Shown here: piece after piece, positions 51,643-60,886 of the stretch
Layout of the letters: each line of letters begins with the position of its first letter
Numbering within the stretch: the stretch's first letter is position 1
Source of the DNA: SYOC01 sp964441775
GTDB taxonomy: Bacteria; Desulfobacterota; Binatia; Bin18
Direction: 5' to 3'
DNA length: 64,000 nt
NCBI GenBank assembly: GCA_964441775.1
Contig: CAYTVL010000004.1
Location: forward strand, 1-64,000
Program-made: the position numbers and the translations under genes
Notes under the pieces: model-generated
Database searches by the model: none
Seen by the model: the letters and a program-made list of their open reading frames with translations, nothing else
What the model was told of the DNA's origin: nothing

Positions 51643-52680
51643 TCAGAGGAGCAACATCGCATCCCCGTAGCTGTAAAACCGATACCGTTGCACGACCGCT
51701 TCCGCGTAGGCCCTAAGAGTGAGTTCACGCCCGGCAAAAGCGGACACGAGGAGTACAAGAGTAGAGCGCGGGAGGTGAAAGTTCGTGATGAGCCCGTCGA
51801 TCATTTTGAAATGATAACCAGGATAAATGAAGAGGTTCGTGCGTTGACGACCAGCTTGGACAATGCCTTTTTCGTTCGTCGCCGATTCGAGGGCACGGGT
51901 CGTTGTAGTGCCGACTGCGATGATTTTTCCGCCTTCCTGTTTTGTCGCATTGATGCGTTGAGCGACCTGTTCGCTCAGTTCGTATTCTTCTTCCTCCATC
52001 CGATGGAGTTCGATCTCTTCGACACGAATAGGCTGGAACGTGCCTGCGCCCACATGGAGCGTGACGAAAAGCGTCTCGACGCCTCGGTCCCGCAACGTCG
52101 AGAGCAAGTCTTCTGTAAAATGTAAACCAGCCGTGGGCGCGGCCACCGCGCCCACTCGGCGCGCATAGACCGTTTGGTAGCGCTCACGATCGTCTCTTTG
52201 CCCGCTAGCCATCGGCTTGATATATGGCGGAAGTGGAATCTCCCCAATTCCCTCTAACACGGTAGAAAAGTCACCTCGACAAGAAAACTGTAAGACGCCA
52301 CGCCCTTCGCGCGGCTCCTCTACCCATTCGCCGCGCACTCCAGAGGGAAAATATATGCGCGCACCAGCCCGCATGCCTTGTCCCCCTCGACATAACACTT
52401 CCCAGCGCTCGTCTTCGCCACTCAAGCGGCGCAGCAACAATACCTCGATCGCGCCGCCGGTTTCCTTGCGCCCCCGCACCCGAGCTGGAAACACACGCGT
52501 GTCATTCAGCACTAAGAGACAGTTCTTGGGAAGAAGACGGGCGATATCCGAGAAACGATGGTGAGAAAGCCTCTCACTGGAGCGGTCAACTACAAGCAAA
52601 CGAGACTGTGTCCGTTCTGGCATCGGCTCTTGGGCAATCAGTTCGAGGGGAAGATCGTAGTCAAAGTCGGAGAGCCACAT
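51643..52680 (-). CDS. queA: S-adenosylmethionine:tRNA ribosyltransferase-isomerase
   Basis: Makes epoxyqueuosine from preQ1-modified tRNA. 345 residues, normal length. Marks: LSDFDYDLPLELIAQEPMPE, RSRLLVVDR-type SRLLVVDRSSERLSHHRFSD, VAAPTAGLHFTEDLL, HVGAGTFQPIRVE and INATKQEGGKIIAVGTTTTR, plus NFHLPRSTLVLLVSAFAG. Last gene of a minus-strand run of polyprenyl synthase, uracil glycosylase, NfeD, SPFH, queA. Confidence 0.97.
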   Translation of the reverse strand: MWLSDFDYDLPLELIAQEPMPERTQSRLLVVDRSSERLSHHRFSDIARLLPKNCLLVLNDTRVFPARVRGRKETGGAIEVLLLRRLSGEDERWEVLCRGGQGMRAGARIYFPSGVRGEWVEEPREGRGVLQFSCRGDFSTVLEGIGEIPLPPYIKPMASGQRDDRERYQTVYARRVGAVAAPTAGLHFTEDLLSTLRDRGVETLFVTLHVGAGTFQPIRVEEIELHRMEEEEYELSEQVAQRINATKQEGGKIIAVGTTTTRALESATNEKGIVQAGRQRTNLFIYPGYHFKMIDGLITNFHLPRSTLVLLVSAFAGRELTLRAYAEAVVQRYRFYSYGDAMLLL

Positions 52681-52721
52681 AGGAAAAGAACACTTTCATC
52701 TGGCCGGCATCGCACAATCAG

Positions 52722-53480
52722 TTACGTGTTTTTCTTCACCGCGTTGAGAAAGACGGAAAGAATGTCGATCGGTATAGGGAAGAGCGTGGTTGAATTGTTC
52801 TCCGCCGCAACTTCAGACAGAGTTTGCAGATAGCGCAACTGCAGGGCCACGGGATGTTCTTCAATGATCTTCGAGGCATCCGCCAGACGTTGCGCCGCTT
52901 GAAATTCCCCCTCGGCGTTAATGATCTTGGCGCGACGTTCGCGTTCCGCTTCAGCTTGTTTGGCCAGCGCGCGCTGCATTTCTTGCGGTAGGTCAATGTG
53001 CTTGACTTCGACAAGTGACACCTTAATGCCCCACGGTTCAGTCTGGGAGTCAAGAATCTCTTGTAAATGAGAATTAATTTTTTCCCGCTCGGCAAGAAGA
53101 TCGTCCAGTTCCGCCTGTCCACACACACTGCGCAGCGTGGTTTGCGCTAGTTGCGTGGTGGCAAACAAGTAATTCTCGATTTCCACCGTCGCGCGACTTG
53201 GTTCAACAACGCGAAAATACACGACAGCGCTCACTTTTACTGACACGTTATCCCGCGTAATCACGTCTTGCGGCGGAACATCGATGGTCAGGGTGCGGAT
53301 ATCCATACGCACCGCGCGCTCAAGCCAAGGAATCACGTAAATCACACCAGGACCACGATGTTCCTGCAGCCGCCCTAAGCGAAAAATCACGGCTCGTTCA
53401 TATTCGGACAATACTCTCAACCCGCTAATCAGCAAAGCAAGCCCCAGTACTACCACAACACTGATTGGTCCTAATACCAT
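52722..53480 (-). CDS. SPFH/stomatin-like (slipin) protein
   Basis: 252 residues with one membrane helix at the start (VVVVLGLALLISGLRVLSEY), then a PHB/SPFH domain: ERAVIFRLGRLQEHRGPGVI, VPPQDVITRDNVSVKVSAVV, TTLRSVCGQAELDDLLAERE, WGIKVSLVEVKHIDLPQEMQ and an Ala/Glu-rich helix. GGAGGCAGGGT precedes ATG. Stomatins and NfeD proteases form a membrane pair in bacteria and archaea, and the NfeD gene is just 22 bases upstream. Confidence 0.95.
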   Translation of the reverse strand: MVLGPISVVVVLGLALLISGLRVLSEYERAVIFRLGRLQEHRGPGVIYVIPWLERAVRMDIRTLTIDVPPQDVITRDNVSVKVSAVVYFRVVEPSRATVEIENYLFATTQLAQTTLRSVCGQAELDDLLAEREKINSHLQEILDSQTEPWGIKVSLVEVKHIDLPQEMQRALAKQAEAERERRAKIINAEGEFQAAQRLADASKIIEEHPVALQLRYLQTLSEVAAENNSTTLFPIPIDILSVFLNAVKKNT

Positions 53481-53502
53481 ACCCTGCCTCCTCTCGTTGC
53501 CT

Positions 53503-54828
53503 TTACGGCGTCACCTTGCGTACGCGTAACACGAGGTGATGTATGCCAATGACGCGCACCTTCTGCCCCACATTGATGTCTTCGTCGCTTTCAGCAGTCC
53601 AATACTCGCCATGCAACCAGACTTTACCTCGCGGGGCAATGCGTTCCCGCACTTCGCCGATCTCCCCGATCATGCCTTCTTGCCCGGAGGCTGGACGTTG
53701 TTTCCACGTCCGCACGGCCAAGGTTCCTACGAACAGCATAAACACGCTCACACACAAAGCTGAAACCACGATGAGGCTACGGTCTATGGCAAGCTCGTCC
53801 GCGGGCGCGTCAAAGAGAAAGAGAGACCCAAGGACAAATGAAAAAATTCCTCCAACCCCAAGGATGCCGAAACTCGGCACGAAGAGTTCCGACAGGAGCA
53901 GACCAATGCCCAACAGCAGCAGCAACACGCCCGTAGAGTTGATGGGCAATACTTGAAACGCAGTCAAAGCGAGTAAGAGACAAATACCGCCAGCCAGTCC
54001 GGGAAAAATGACGCCAGGATGCGAAAACTCCACGTACAGCCCAACCAACCCCGCAAGCATAAGAATATAGGCAATATTAGGGTCCGCGATGAGATTGAGC
54101 ACACGATGCTTCAAGCGCATCTGTAATACGACGACAGGAACATGCCCGTTGCTGTCGCGCGCGGCCTTAAAACTGAGCGTCACTTTTGTGTTGCCGACAT
54201 CGACTTTTCGATCCTCGATCTTGCGCAAGAGGTCTTGGATATCCGAGGCGACAACGTCAATCACTTTTTTCTGCAACGCCTCAACTTCAGTAATCGACAC
54301 ACTGTGGCGCACCGCCTTTTCCGCCCATTCCACATTCCGGCCCCGACGTTGGGCGATGGTCTCGCTAAAGGACGCGGTGAAGTTCTCGATCTTCTCCCGC
54401 ATGTCGCTTTCAATGTTTTGCCCGCCGCCACTGACGGGGTGAGCCGCCCCGATGGTCGTTCCAGGCGCCATGGCGGCAATGTGGCCAGCCATCGTGATAA
54501 AAACGCCAGCCGACCCGGCGCCAGCCCCACTCGGAGCTACATACACAATGACCGGCAGTGGGGCGCTCAACAAATCTTTGACAATCGTTTTGGTGGAATT
54601 CAACAAACCACCCGGAGTATCGAGCTGAATGATCAACGCCGTCGCCCCATCTTGGCTCGAGGAAACAATACTTTCATGAATGAAATCGGCAACGGCAGGA
54701 TTAATGGTCGTATCAAGCACGATGTGATTGACGTGGACTGGGGGAGCGCCAGGCGCCGCCGGAGCGCACGCCACGTGCAAGAGAAACGCCACGAGAATTG
54801 TCACAACCAGACAGGCTCGCATTAACAC
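53503..54828 (-). CDS. NfeD-type membrane serine protease
   Basis: About 441 residues from GTG 54828 (GGGGAGG ten bases upstream; ATG 54822 is the alternative). Signal peptide, then a ClpP-like protease domain: ATALIIQLDTPGGLLNSTKT, VIVYVAPSGAGAGSAGVFIT (Ser nucleophile), MAPGTTIGAAHPV and Lys in EWAEKAVRHSVSITEVEA. Four hydrophobic helices and a C-terminal OB-like NfeD domain follow (GMIGEIGEVRERIAPRGKVW). The product of this class cleaves stomatin C-termini. It is paired with the SPFH gene and lies four bases after the uracil glycosylase gene. Confidence 0.93.
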   Translation of the reverse strand: MLMRACLVVTILVAFLLHVACAPAAPGAPPVHVNHIVLDTTINPAVADFIHESIVSSSQDGATALIIQLDTPGGLLNSTKTIVKDLLSAPLPVIVYVAPSGAGAGSAGVFITMAGHIAAMAPGTTIGAAHPVSGGGQNIESDMREKIENFTASFSETIAQRRGRNVEWAEKAVRHSVSITEVEALQKKVIDVVASDIQDLLRKIEDRKVDVGNTKVTLSFKAARDSNGHVPVVVLQMRLKHRVLNLIADPNIAYILMLAGLVGLYVEFSHPGVIFPGLAGGICLLLALTAFQVLPINSTGVLLLLLGIGLLLSELFVPSFGILGVGGIFSFVLGSLFLFDAPADELAIDRSLIVVSALCVSVFMLFVGTLAVRTWKQRPASGQEGMIGEIGEVRERIAPRGKVWLHGEYWTAESDEDINVGQKVRVIGIHHLVLRVRKVTP

Positions 54829-54832
54829 GAGA

Positions 54833-55702
54833 TCATAGCCTCCCCATTTCTCGTAGCACGGCTTGAATATCTTGCCACACCAGTTTTTTATCGGCGGGAT
54901 TGCGTAAGAGATAGGCGGGATGCAACGTCGGCATAAGCTTGATGCCTTGATAGGTATGCCAATTGCCGCGTAACCGTGAGATGGGGGTTTTTGTGCGCAA
55001 CAAGGTCTGTGCGGCGAAAGTGCCGAGCGCGACAATCAGTCGAGGTTTCACAATTTCAAGTTGTTTGATCAAAAAGGGCTCGCACGCCGCAATTTCGTCA
55101 GGCTCAGGATTGCGATTGTCCGGGGGGCGGCATTTGACGACGTTGCAAATGTACACCTCTTCACGGCGTATTTTCATGCCTTTGGTAATGATCTCGGTGA
55201 GTAGTTGCCCGGCGCGCCCCACAAAAGGCTCGCCTTTGAGATCTTCGTCTCGCCCCGGCCCTTCTCCCACAAACACCAGCTCGGCGTGTGGGTCGCCCAC
55301 GCCAAACACAATCTGCGTGCGTCCTTGACAAAGTTTACAACGGCGACAATCGCCAATCGCGGCGCGCAATTCCGGGAGTGTTTGCACGGTTTGCACCTCT
55401 GGAGTTAGAAAGAGATCTCCAGCTTGCATGATAGAACTCGGAGACGCAAGCGTTGGCTGTAGCTGGGGCGCGGAAGGACGCCGGGAGCGGGATGGCGTTG
55501 CGTCCAACAATTGCGAGACGGGCGCCGCCACATGCGGTTCCATTTTTCCAGCGGTTTCCAGTTTCGCTTGCACTTTTTCTTCCAGGCTGTGGGGCGACGT
55601 TTGCGGCAGACCAAGGACGCCGCTCTCTCGCAGCGATTCAGCGTAGTGCTGCATCGACGCGGCAATCTGGAGAAACAGTTCGCGTGAAGAATGAACAGCC
55701 AT
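54833..55702 (-). CDS. Type-4 (4Fe-4S) uracil-DNA glycosylase
   Basis: About 289 residues from ATG 55702 (TTG 55711 also possible). A 125-residue variable N-terminus (Pro/Ser-rich) precedes the catalytic domain: LRAAIGDCRRCKLCQGRTQI (cluster Cys), GVGDPHAELVFVGEGPGRDE, GEPFVGRAGQLLTEIITKGM, CNVVKCRPPDNRNPEPDEI (cluster Cys), and MPTLHPAYLLRNPADKKLVW. Four cluster cysteines are present. Removes uracil from DNA. Confidence 0.95.
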   Translation of the reverse strand: MAVHSSRELFLQIAASMQHYAESLRESGVLGLPQTSPHSLEEKVQAKLETAGKMEPHVAAPVSQLLDATPSRSRRPSAPQLQPTLASPSSIMQAGDLFLTPEVQTVQTLPELRAAIGDCRRCKLCQGRTQIVFGVGDPHAELVFVGEGPGRDEDLKGEPFVGRAGQLLTEIITKGMKIRREEVYICNVVKCRPPDNRNPEPDEIAACEPFLIKQLEIVKPRLIVALGTFAAQTLLRTKTPISRLRGNWHTYQGIKLMPTLHPAYLLRNPADKKLVWQDIQAVLREMGRL

Positions 55703-55736
55703 TGTCTGCAACTGGCCCGTTTATGAAAAACCGTGG

Positions 55737-56735
55737 TTAGGCGGTTCGGTCAATCATTTGGTGAACAAAAAAGGACAGACTCTCGTGATACACCGACGGC
55801 GCTAAACGATCTAATCCCGCCAACGCCTGCTTGCCATATGTATGCGCCAGGGTTTGGACTTCACTCAGTACGCCCAAACGGCGCACCCGTTCAAGTGCAT
55901 CGGCGATTTCTGTGCTGGTCGGACGCTTTTTTTGAAAGACACGTTTGACTTCAGGATCAAGCGCGATTGCCAACACCAGCGGGAGCGAAGGGTTGCCGTC
56001 TTTGAGATCCGCCCCGGTTGGTTTGCCGGTTCGTTCTCCATCTCCCTGCACATCGAGCAAATCGTCAATGATTTGAAACGCCATGCCAACACAGAACCCA
56101 CAGGCAGCCATGCCTTCCACCACGTCAGGAGAGGCGCCCGCCAGGTGGGCGCCAAGACGCGCTCCCAGGGTGAATAATGAGGCCGTCTTCCGCGAGATAA
56201 TTTCGATATAGTCCTCGCGTGTCACTTTGGGGTTGTGCCGGAAGCGACCCTGCATGACTTCCCCTTCAGTGAGCAAGATGCACGCATCCGAGGCCCAGGT
56301 GATGACAGCTTCCTCGAAACGGCCGCACAGTCCAAAGGCCTGGCTGAAAAGAAAATCTCCGGCTACCAAACTATTGGCCAGGCCAAACCGATGAAACGGC
56401 GACGCTTTTCCTCGGCGGGTCGTGCCGCCGTCAATAATGTCATCATGCAGGAGCGACGCCGTATGAATCAGTTCGAGGGCGGTGGCAATGTCCACAATGT
56501 CTGTCGGGTCCGCGCCGCCACAAGCACGAAACATTAACAGCACGACCGCCGGTCGCACGCGTTTTCCCCCGGCGCCAATCAGATACCGCCCAATTTCATC
56601 TAAGAGAGGTTCGCGGGATTGTAGTCTGGCTGCGAGCTGTCGCTCAACCAATACCAACTCCTCACTCACGAGCTGGTGAGGCATAGGAGGAACGGCAGAA
56701 GAAAGATTCGCTTTTGAATGCACTAGAGCGCTCAA
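55737..56735 (-). CDS. Polyprenyl diphosphate synthase
   Basis: Up to 332 residues; TTG 56735 or a later GTG/ATG is the start (the ATG at MPHQLVSEELVLVE, 56684, is reasonable). Builds long-chain isoprenoid diphosphates for quinones or cell-wall carriers. GKRVRPAVVLLMFRACGG, first Asp-rich motif LLHDDIIDGGTTRRGK, second FQIIDDLLDVQGDGERTGKP. Residues before the first DDxxD (ELIHTASLLHDD) suggest a medium or long product, octaprenyl-like. First gene of the minus-strand run to queA. Confidence 0.95.
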   Translation of the reverse strand: MSALVHSKANLSSAVPPMPHQLVSEELVLVERQLAARLQSREPLLDEIGRYLIGAGGKRVRPAVVLLMFRACGGADPTDIVDIATALELIHTASLLHDDIIDGGTTRRGKASPFHRFGLANSLVAGDFLFSQAFGLCGRFEEAVITWASDACILLTEGEVMQGRFRHNPKVTREDYIEIISRKTASLFTLGARLGAHLAGASPDVVEGMAACGFCVGMAFQIIDDLLDVQGDGERTGKPTGADLKDGNPSLPLVLAIALDPEVKRVFQKKRPTSTEIADALERVRRLGVLSEVQTLAHTYGKQALAGLDRLAPSVYHESLSFFVHQMIDRTA

Positions 56736-56972
56736 TATAACTGTTTTTTCCTTATCAACCTATACTGGTGCGGGGTCCATAATGCCAAAGGTCAGAAAAA
56801 GGTCAAGGCGCTCGCTGCGCAAAAAGCGCACCAAACGTAATTGTTGAAGAGTAAGAAAGCACTGCTCCACTTACCTCCGCTGAAGAATCCAGGTAATAGT
56901 GGTGCAAATTTTCCCTTTAGAGGAGCCAGACACCTTAACCTCGCTCAGCGAGAGAACAAGAACTGAACGGCT

Positions 56973-58199
56973 ATGTTAGCAGGAAAGAGCATTGTATTGG
57001 GCGTCACGGGCGGCATTGCTGCCTACAAATCCGCCGAAATCGTTCGTCTCCTTGTCAAAGAAGGCGCGCTTGTCCGCGTCATCATGACCAAAAATGCCCA
57101 AGAGTTTATTACCCCCTTAACGATGCAGACACTCTCGGGTCATCCGGTTTCGACAGACACTTTTAACCTTACCCAAGAATCTGAGATCGGCCATATTCGT
57201 CTCGCCGACACAGCAAACGCTCTCCTCATTGCACCAGCCTCGGCAGATATAATCGCAAAGCTGGCGCATGGGCTCGCGGATGATTTACTCAGCACTGTCC
57301 TGCTCGCTACCACCGCCCCGGTGTTGATTGCGCCAGCGATGAACGTCCACATGTACGCGCATCCCCTTGTGCAGGAAAATATGCGTAAACTGGCAAGCCT
57401 CGGTTATGGCTTTATTGAACCTGCCGAAGGGTTTCTCGCCTGCGGCTACGAGGGGAAAGGACGACTGGCTGAACCTGTAGATATTGTTGAAGAAGTCAAA
57501 GCCACGTTGACGAAGAAAGATCTCCGTGGCGAGCGGATTATTGTCACGGCTGGCCCCAATGCAGAGCCCATTGATCCCGTTCGTTTCATCACCAATCGCT
57601 CAACCGGCAAGATGGGGTTCGCCATGGCGCGGGTCGCCTGGCGTAGAGGCGCCGAGGTGACGCTGGTCAGCGGACCCACCGCGCTGGAGCCTCCGCGCGG
57701 CGTACGTTTTTGCGCGGCGCGCACTGCACTCGAAATGCAAAAGGCCATACTCGACCACTACCCGACCGCCACGATGCTAGTCTCGGCCGCCGCCATTGCC
57801 GACTATCGTCCGGCCCGAGTGGCTCCACAGAAGATTAAAAAAATGGATGGAAATTTTTCCATCGAACTCACCAGAAACCCCGACATTTTGGGGAGCCTTC
57901 GTGAGCGGAAAGAGCATCGGCTCCATGTCGGGTTCGCTACGGAGACAGAACACGTACTGGAAAATGCCGCCCGGAAACTGCGTACCAAAAATCTTGACAT
58001 GATCGTTGCCAATGATGTCACGCAAGAAGGCGCCGGCTTTGCCCATGACACGAATATTGTCACCATTATCGACCGCAGCGAACGCATGGAGACACTGCCG
58101 CTCATGAGTAAGGATGAGGTCGCGCACGTGATCTACGATCGTTTACTCGCGCTTAGGGAAAGAAGCGGAGAAGCAGAGAAACGGGGAAACGGAGCCTAG
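56973..58199 (+). CDS. coaBC: Bifunctional phosphopantothenoylcysteine decarboxylase/synthetase
   Basis: Coenzyme A synthesis. 408 residues. CoaC half: VLGVTGGIAAYKSAEIVRLL, GHIRLADTANALLIAPASAD, LIAPAMNVHMYAHP (PxMNxxMW-like), GFLACGYEGKGRLAEP (Cys). CoaB half: VTAGPNAEPIDPVRFITNRS, TGKMGFAMARVAWRRGAEVT, SAAAIADYRPARVAPQKIKK. Both enzymes look intact. The upstream gap 56736-56972 has no gene. Confidence 0.97.
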   Translation: MLAGKSIVLGVTGGIAAYKSAEIVRLLVKEGALVRVIMTKNAQEFITPLTMQTLSGHPVSTDTFNLTQESEIGHIRLADTANALLIAPASADIIAKLAHGLADDLLSTVLLATTAPVLIAPAMNVHMYAHPLVQENMRKLASLGYGFIEPAEGFLACGYEGKGRLAEPVDIVEEVKATLTKKDLRGERIIVTAGPNAEPIDPVRFITNRSTGKMGFAMARVAWRRGAEVTLVSGPTALEPPRGVRFCAARTALEMQKAILDHYPTATMLVSAAAIADYRPARVAPQKIKKMDGNFSIELTRNPDILGSLRERKEHRLHVGFATETEHVLENAARKLRTKNLDMIVANDVTQEGAGFAHDTNIVTIIDRSERMETLPLMSKDEVAHVIYDRLLALRERSGEAEKRGNGA

Positions 58200-58252
58200 A
58201 GCCTCTCTTCTCTGATTCTCCCTATCTCCGGTTCTCTGCTTCTTTGGTGAAC

Positions 58253-58801
58253 ATGGGTATCCCTACTCCACCACAACCAGTAAAGTTGCTGATGGCGTTG
58301 CTCGCGGCGGGGCCAGAACTGTTCACCTCGACGGCGGATCAACTGCAACATACATATGGCGCGATCGATCTGGTCAGTGAAACTTTTGCGTGGGACACCA
58401 CAGACTATTATCGAGCGGAGATGGGAGACAACCTGCTTAGACGGTTTCTCACCTTCGAGCCGCTCATCTCTCCAGAAGAACTTGTCCGTATCAAGCTGGA
58501 AACCAACGCCCACGAATTGACGCTCTCTTCCGCACCGTCGACCTCGGGGCCGCGCCGCATCAATCTTGACCCCGGCTATATCGACGCCACAAAGCTCGTC
58601 CTGGCTTCAACTAAAGGCCAGGCGCATCGTCTCTATCTCTCTCAGGGCATTTACGCTGAAGTGACCTTACTGTATCACCACAAAGCTTTTCATCCTTTTC
58701 TCTACACCTACGAAGATTACCGCTGGCCGGAAACCCATGCATTTCTTCAACAGGTACGAAAGCGCTATTTGGAGCAATTGCGAACACAACAGAGCAGCTA
58801 A
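58253..58801 (+). CDS. DUF4416 family protein
   Basis: About 182 residues from ATG 58253 (TTG 58244 and GTG 58247 are in frame). Marks of the family: PPQPVKLLMALLAAGPELFT, WDTTDYYRAEMGDNLLRRFL, RRINLDPGYIDATKLVLAST, HRLYLSQGIYAEVTLLYHHK and YEDYRWPETHAFLQQVRKRY. Function unknown; it is characteristic of deltaproteobacteria and Nitrospirae. It is 53 bases after coaBC and meets the thioesterase gene end to end with a four-base overlap. Confidence 0.92.
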   Translation: MGIPTPPQPVKLLMALLAAGPELFTSTADQLQHTYGAIDLVSETFAWDTTDYYRAEMGDNLLRRFLTFEPLISPEELVRIKLETNAHELTLSSAPSTSGPRRINLDPGYIDATKLVLASTKGQAHRLYLSQGIYAEVTLLYHHKAFHPFLYTYEDYRWPETHAFLQQVRKRYLEQLRTQQSS

Positions 58802-59229
58802 GAACCTGTCGTGGCTTGTCCCGCTGTCCCCAGGAGCTGTCGCACCTCTCGCGGCAGCCTTTTCACTTTTCCACTATCGTCGACACACGCATGCAAGGTG
58901 TGCCCCTCAGCAATGAGAGCCTCGTCCGCCTGGCGAGTGATGCGATAACCAAACCGCACGCTGGCTCCGCCGACCTCGATGATCGTTGTTTCTATTGTCA
59001 AGAGATCGTCAAACCGGGCCGGAGCCCAATACCGACAACAGACCTCACGCACAGGAAAATGAAAGCTTTCAGCTTCGAACTCGGTATAGGGCTTGCCGAG
59101 CTGACGCAACAATTCAACCCGGCCTTCTTCAAACCACGGAAGAAATGAGGAATGGTGCGCCATGCCAGCCTGATCAGTTTCAGCATAGCGCACGCGTACG
59201 GAGTGACTGTGGTGGGGAGTCGCAACCAT
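58798..59229 (-). CDS. Hot-dog-fold acyl-CoA thioesterase (YbgC/FadM-like)
   Basis: 143 residues. VRVRYAETDQAGMAHHSSFL with catalytic Asp in ETDQAG, PWFEEGRVELLRQLGKPYTE, VCCRYWAPARFDDLLTIETT and SVRFGYRITRQAD. Hydrolyses short- or medium-chain acyl-CoA esters. Twenty bases after the crotonase gene, so one operon. Confidence 0.93.
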   Translation of the reverse strand: MVATPHHSHSVRVRYAETDQAGMAHHSSFLPWFEEGRVELLRQLGKPYTEFEAESFHFPVREVCCRYWAPARFDDLLTIETTIIEVGGASVRFGYRITRQADEALIAEGHTLHACVDDSGKVKRLPREVRQLLGTAGQATTGS

Positions 59230-59249
59230 GCGATCGCTAAGAACTCCCC

Positions 59250-60029
59250 TTATTTGCCCTTCCAGTTCGGTTTGCGCTTTTCCGCGAACGCGAGCGGACC
59301 TTCTTTCACATCTTCAGAATGCATCATTTCCGACAGCGCTGAGTAGGAATCAGCAAACGCTTCATCCAAGGTTTTGCCTAGTCCCGTCATGGCCGCTTGC
59401 TTCGTCGCTTTAATAGACAACGGTGCGCATTCAAGGATTTCGTTCGTCCACCGTTCTGTGGCCGCCATCAGATCTTTCAAGGGGACGACTTCGTTGACAA
59501 TGCCCAGGCGAAGCGCTTCTTGAGCGGTCATGTGACGACCGGTGAGCATGTACCCCATTGCGACCTTGAGCGGAATCTGCCGCGGCAAGCGATGGACGCC
59601 GCCTGCCATCGCCGCCAATCCCACGCGAGGCTCTGGTAAACCAAATCGCGCATGATCAGCGGCAATGATGATATCGCACGACAGCGCCATTTCAAATCCG
59701 CCGCCGAGGGCAAAGCCATTGACTGCTGCGATCATCGGTTTCCAGATATCGGTGCGATCCGTTAACCCGCCAAATCCGCCTTTCGGGCGGGGCCCGGACG
59801 GCATCCCTTTGGCCGCCGTATACTTGAGATCGTTCCCGGCGGAAAAGGCACGCTCCCCGGCGCCGGTCAGCACGATGACCCAGACATTATTATCAGCAAC
59901 GGCATCGTCCCAAATTTGCGAGAGCTCAGCCGTGGCTGGCGGATGCACCGAATTCATCACTTCAGGACGGTTCATGGTGATCTTGGCCATATGATCTTTT
60001 TTCTCGTAAATCACGAATTCGTAGGCCAT
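59250..60029 (-). CDS. Enoyl-CoA hydratase/isomerase (crotonase)
   Basis: About 259 residues from ATG 60029 (AAGGAGGAAGGT). MAYEFVIYEKKDHMAKITMN, VLTGAGERAFSAGNDLKYTA (oxyanion loop), MIAAVNGFALGGGFEMALSC (second oxyanion-hole Gly pair), and FGLPEPRVGLAAMAGGVHRL. The usual Glu in the position after the GG loop is present as PEPRVG. Likely hydrates an enoyl-CoA in beta-oxidation. Divergent from the SDR pair at 60134. Confidence 0.94.
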   Translation of the reverse strand: MAYEFVIYEKKDHMAKITMNRPEVMNSVHPPATAELSQIWDDAVADNNVWVIVLTGAGERAFSAGNDLKYTAAKGMPSGPRPKGGFGGLTDRTDIWKPMIAAVNGFALGGGFEMALSCDIIIAADHARFGLPEPRVGLAAMAGGVHRLPRQIPLKVAMGYMLTGRHMTAQEALRLGIVNEVVPLKDLMAATERWTNEILECAPLSIKATKQAAMTGLGKTLDEAFADSYSALSEMMHSEDVKEGPLAFAEKRKPNWKGK

Positions 60030-60133
60030 ACCTTCCTCCTTCTCTTGTCTTTCTCTTGACCGGGCGAACTGCAATTCCGCGCTTGTTTGAGCGCGGTTGG
60101 ATAGTACCGTCCCCTCGTGATAAAAGCAACAAA

Positions 60134-60871
60134 ATGGCCGAATATCCCCTTCCTCTGTCTCAATGCGTAGCGCTGATTACCGGCGCCAGTCGAGGTATTG
60201 GTCGAGCTATCGCCCTTCGCCTGGCCCAAGCTGGAGCTACGACGGTATTAGCGGCAAGAACCCAGACCGATCTGCTCACTGTCGCGGACACTATTCACGC
60301 GCTGGGGAAACCAACACTCGTCGTTCCCACCGATGTCACCAACGATCAGCAGCTCGAAACCCTCGTTGCCGCCGCGCTCGAGCGTTTCGGGCAGATCGAT
60401 ATACTTGTGAATAACGCCGGTGGTGGTCCCCCACGCGCGCCCATCATCAAGGCGCGCGTCTCAGATTGGGACTGGACACTGCGAGTGAACTTGTGGGCTA
60501 CGATGACACTGACTAAACTTGTGCTACCGTCTATGTTGGCACGGCGGGCGGGCGCTATTGTCAACATTTGCTCTATGGCTGGTCTTGCCGGAAAAGCGGG
60601 AGAAGCAGCCTACGCCGCCGCCAAATTCGGGGTGCGCGGGTTCACGCAGGCGTTGTTTGAAGAAGTGCGGGAGTTCGGCATCAAAGTCTCGGCGATCTCT
60701 CCAGGATACGTAAACACCGCGATGCTTCCTCCGAACCGCCGTGTGGACCGCAGCAAGCTGATGCAGCCCGAGGATGTAGCAGAAGTTGTTTATGGCGTAG
60801 TCACTTCAGCCGCACGCTCTTGCCCCCTTGAGGTGGTCATGCACCCACAACAGGACCCGATGAAGACATGA
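60134..60871 (+). CDS. SDR oxidoreductase (FabG-like)
   Basis: About 245 residues from ATG 60134. ALITGASRGIGRAIALRLAQ, TVLAARTQTDLLTV, IDILVNNAGGGPPRAPI, catalytic YAAAKFGVRGFTQALFEEV, ISPGYVNTAMLPPNRRVDRS. Similar in layout to the SDR at 33572 (RTQ and RSKMLAPEDVAD / RSKLMQPEDVAE), so the two are related copies. Substrate unknown. It starts a plus-strand run with a second SDR and trmB. Confidence 0.92.
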   Translation: MAEYPLPLSQCVALITGASRGIGRAIALRLAQAGATTVLAARTQTDLLTVADTIHALGKPTLVVPTDVTNDQQLETLVAAALERFGQIDILVNNAGGGPPRAPIIKARVSDWDWTLRVNLWATMTLTKLVLPSMLARRAGAIVNICSMAGLAGKAGEAAYAAAKFGVRGFTQALFEEVREFGIKVSAISPGYVNTAMLPPNRRVDRSKLMQPEDVAEVVYGVVTSAARSCPLEVVMHPQQDPMKT

Positions 60872-60886
60872 GACGAGGTATGCTGC

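Noticed and set aside
54142..54825. A 227-codon plus-strand frame opposite the NfeD gene
   Set aside because: The NfeD protease frame on the minus strand has a signal peptide, catalytic motifs and membrane helices; the opposite frame has none and no family marks.
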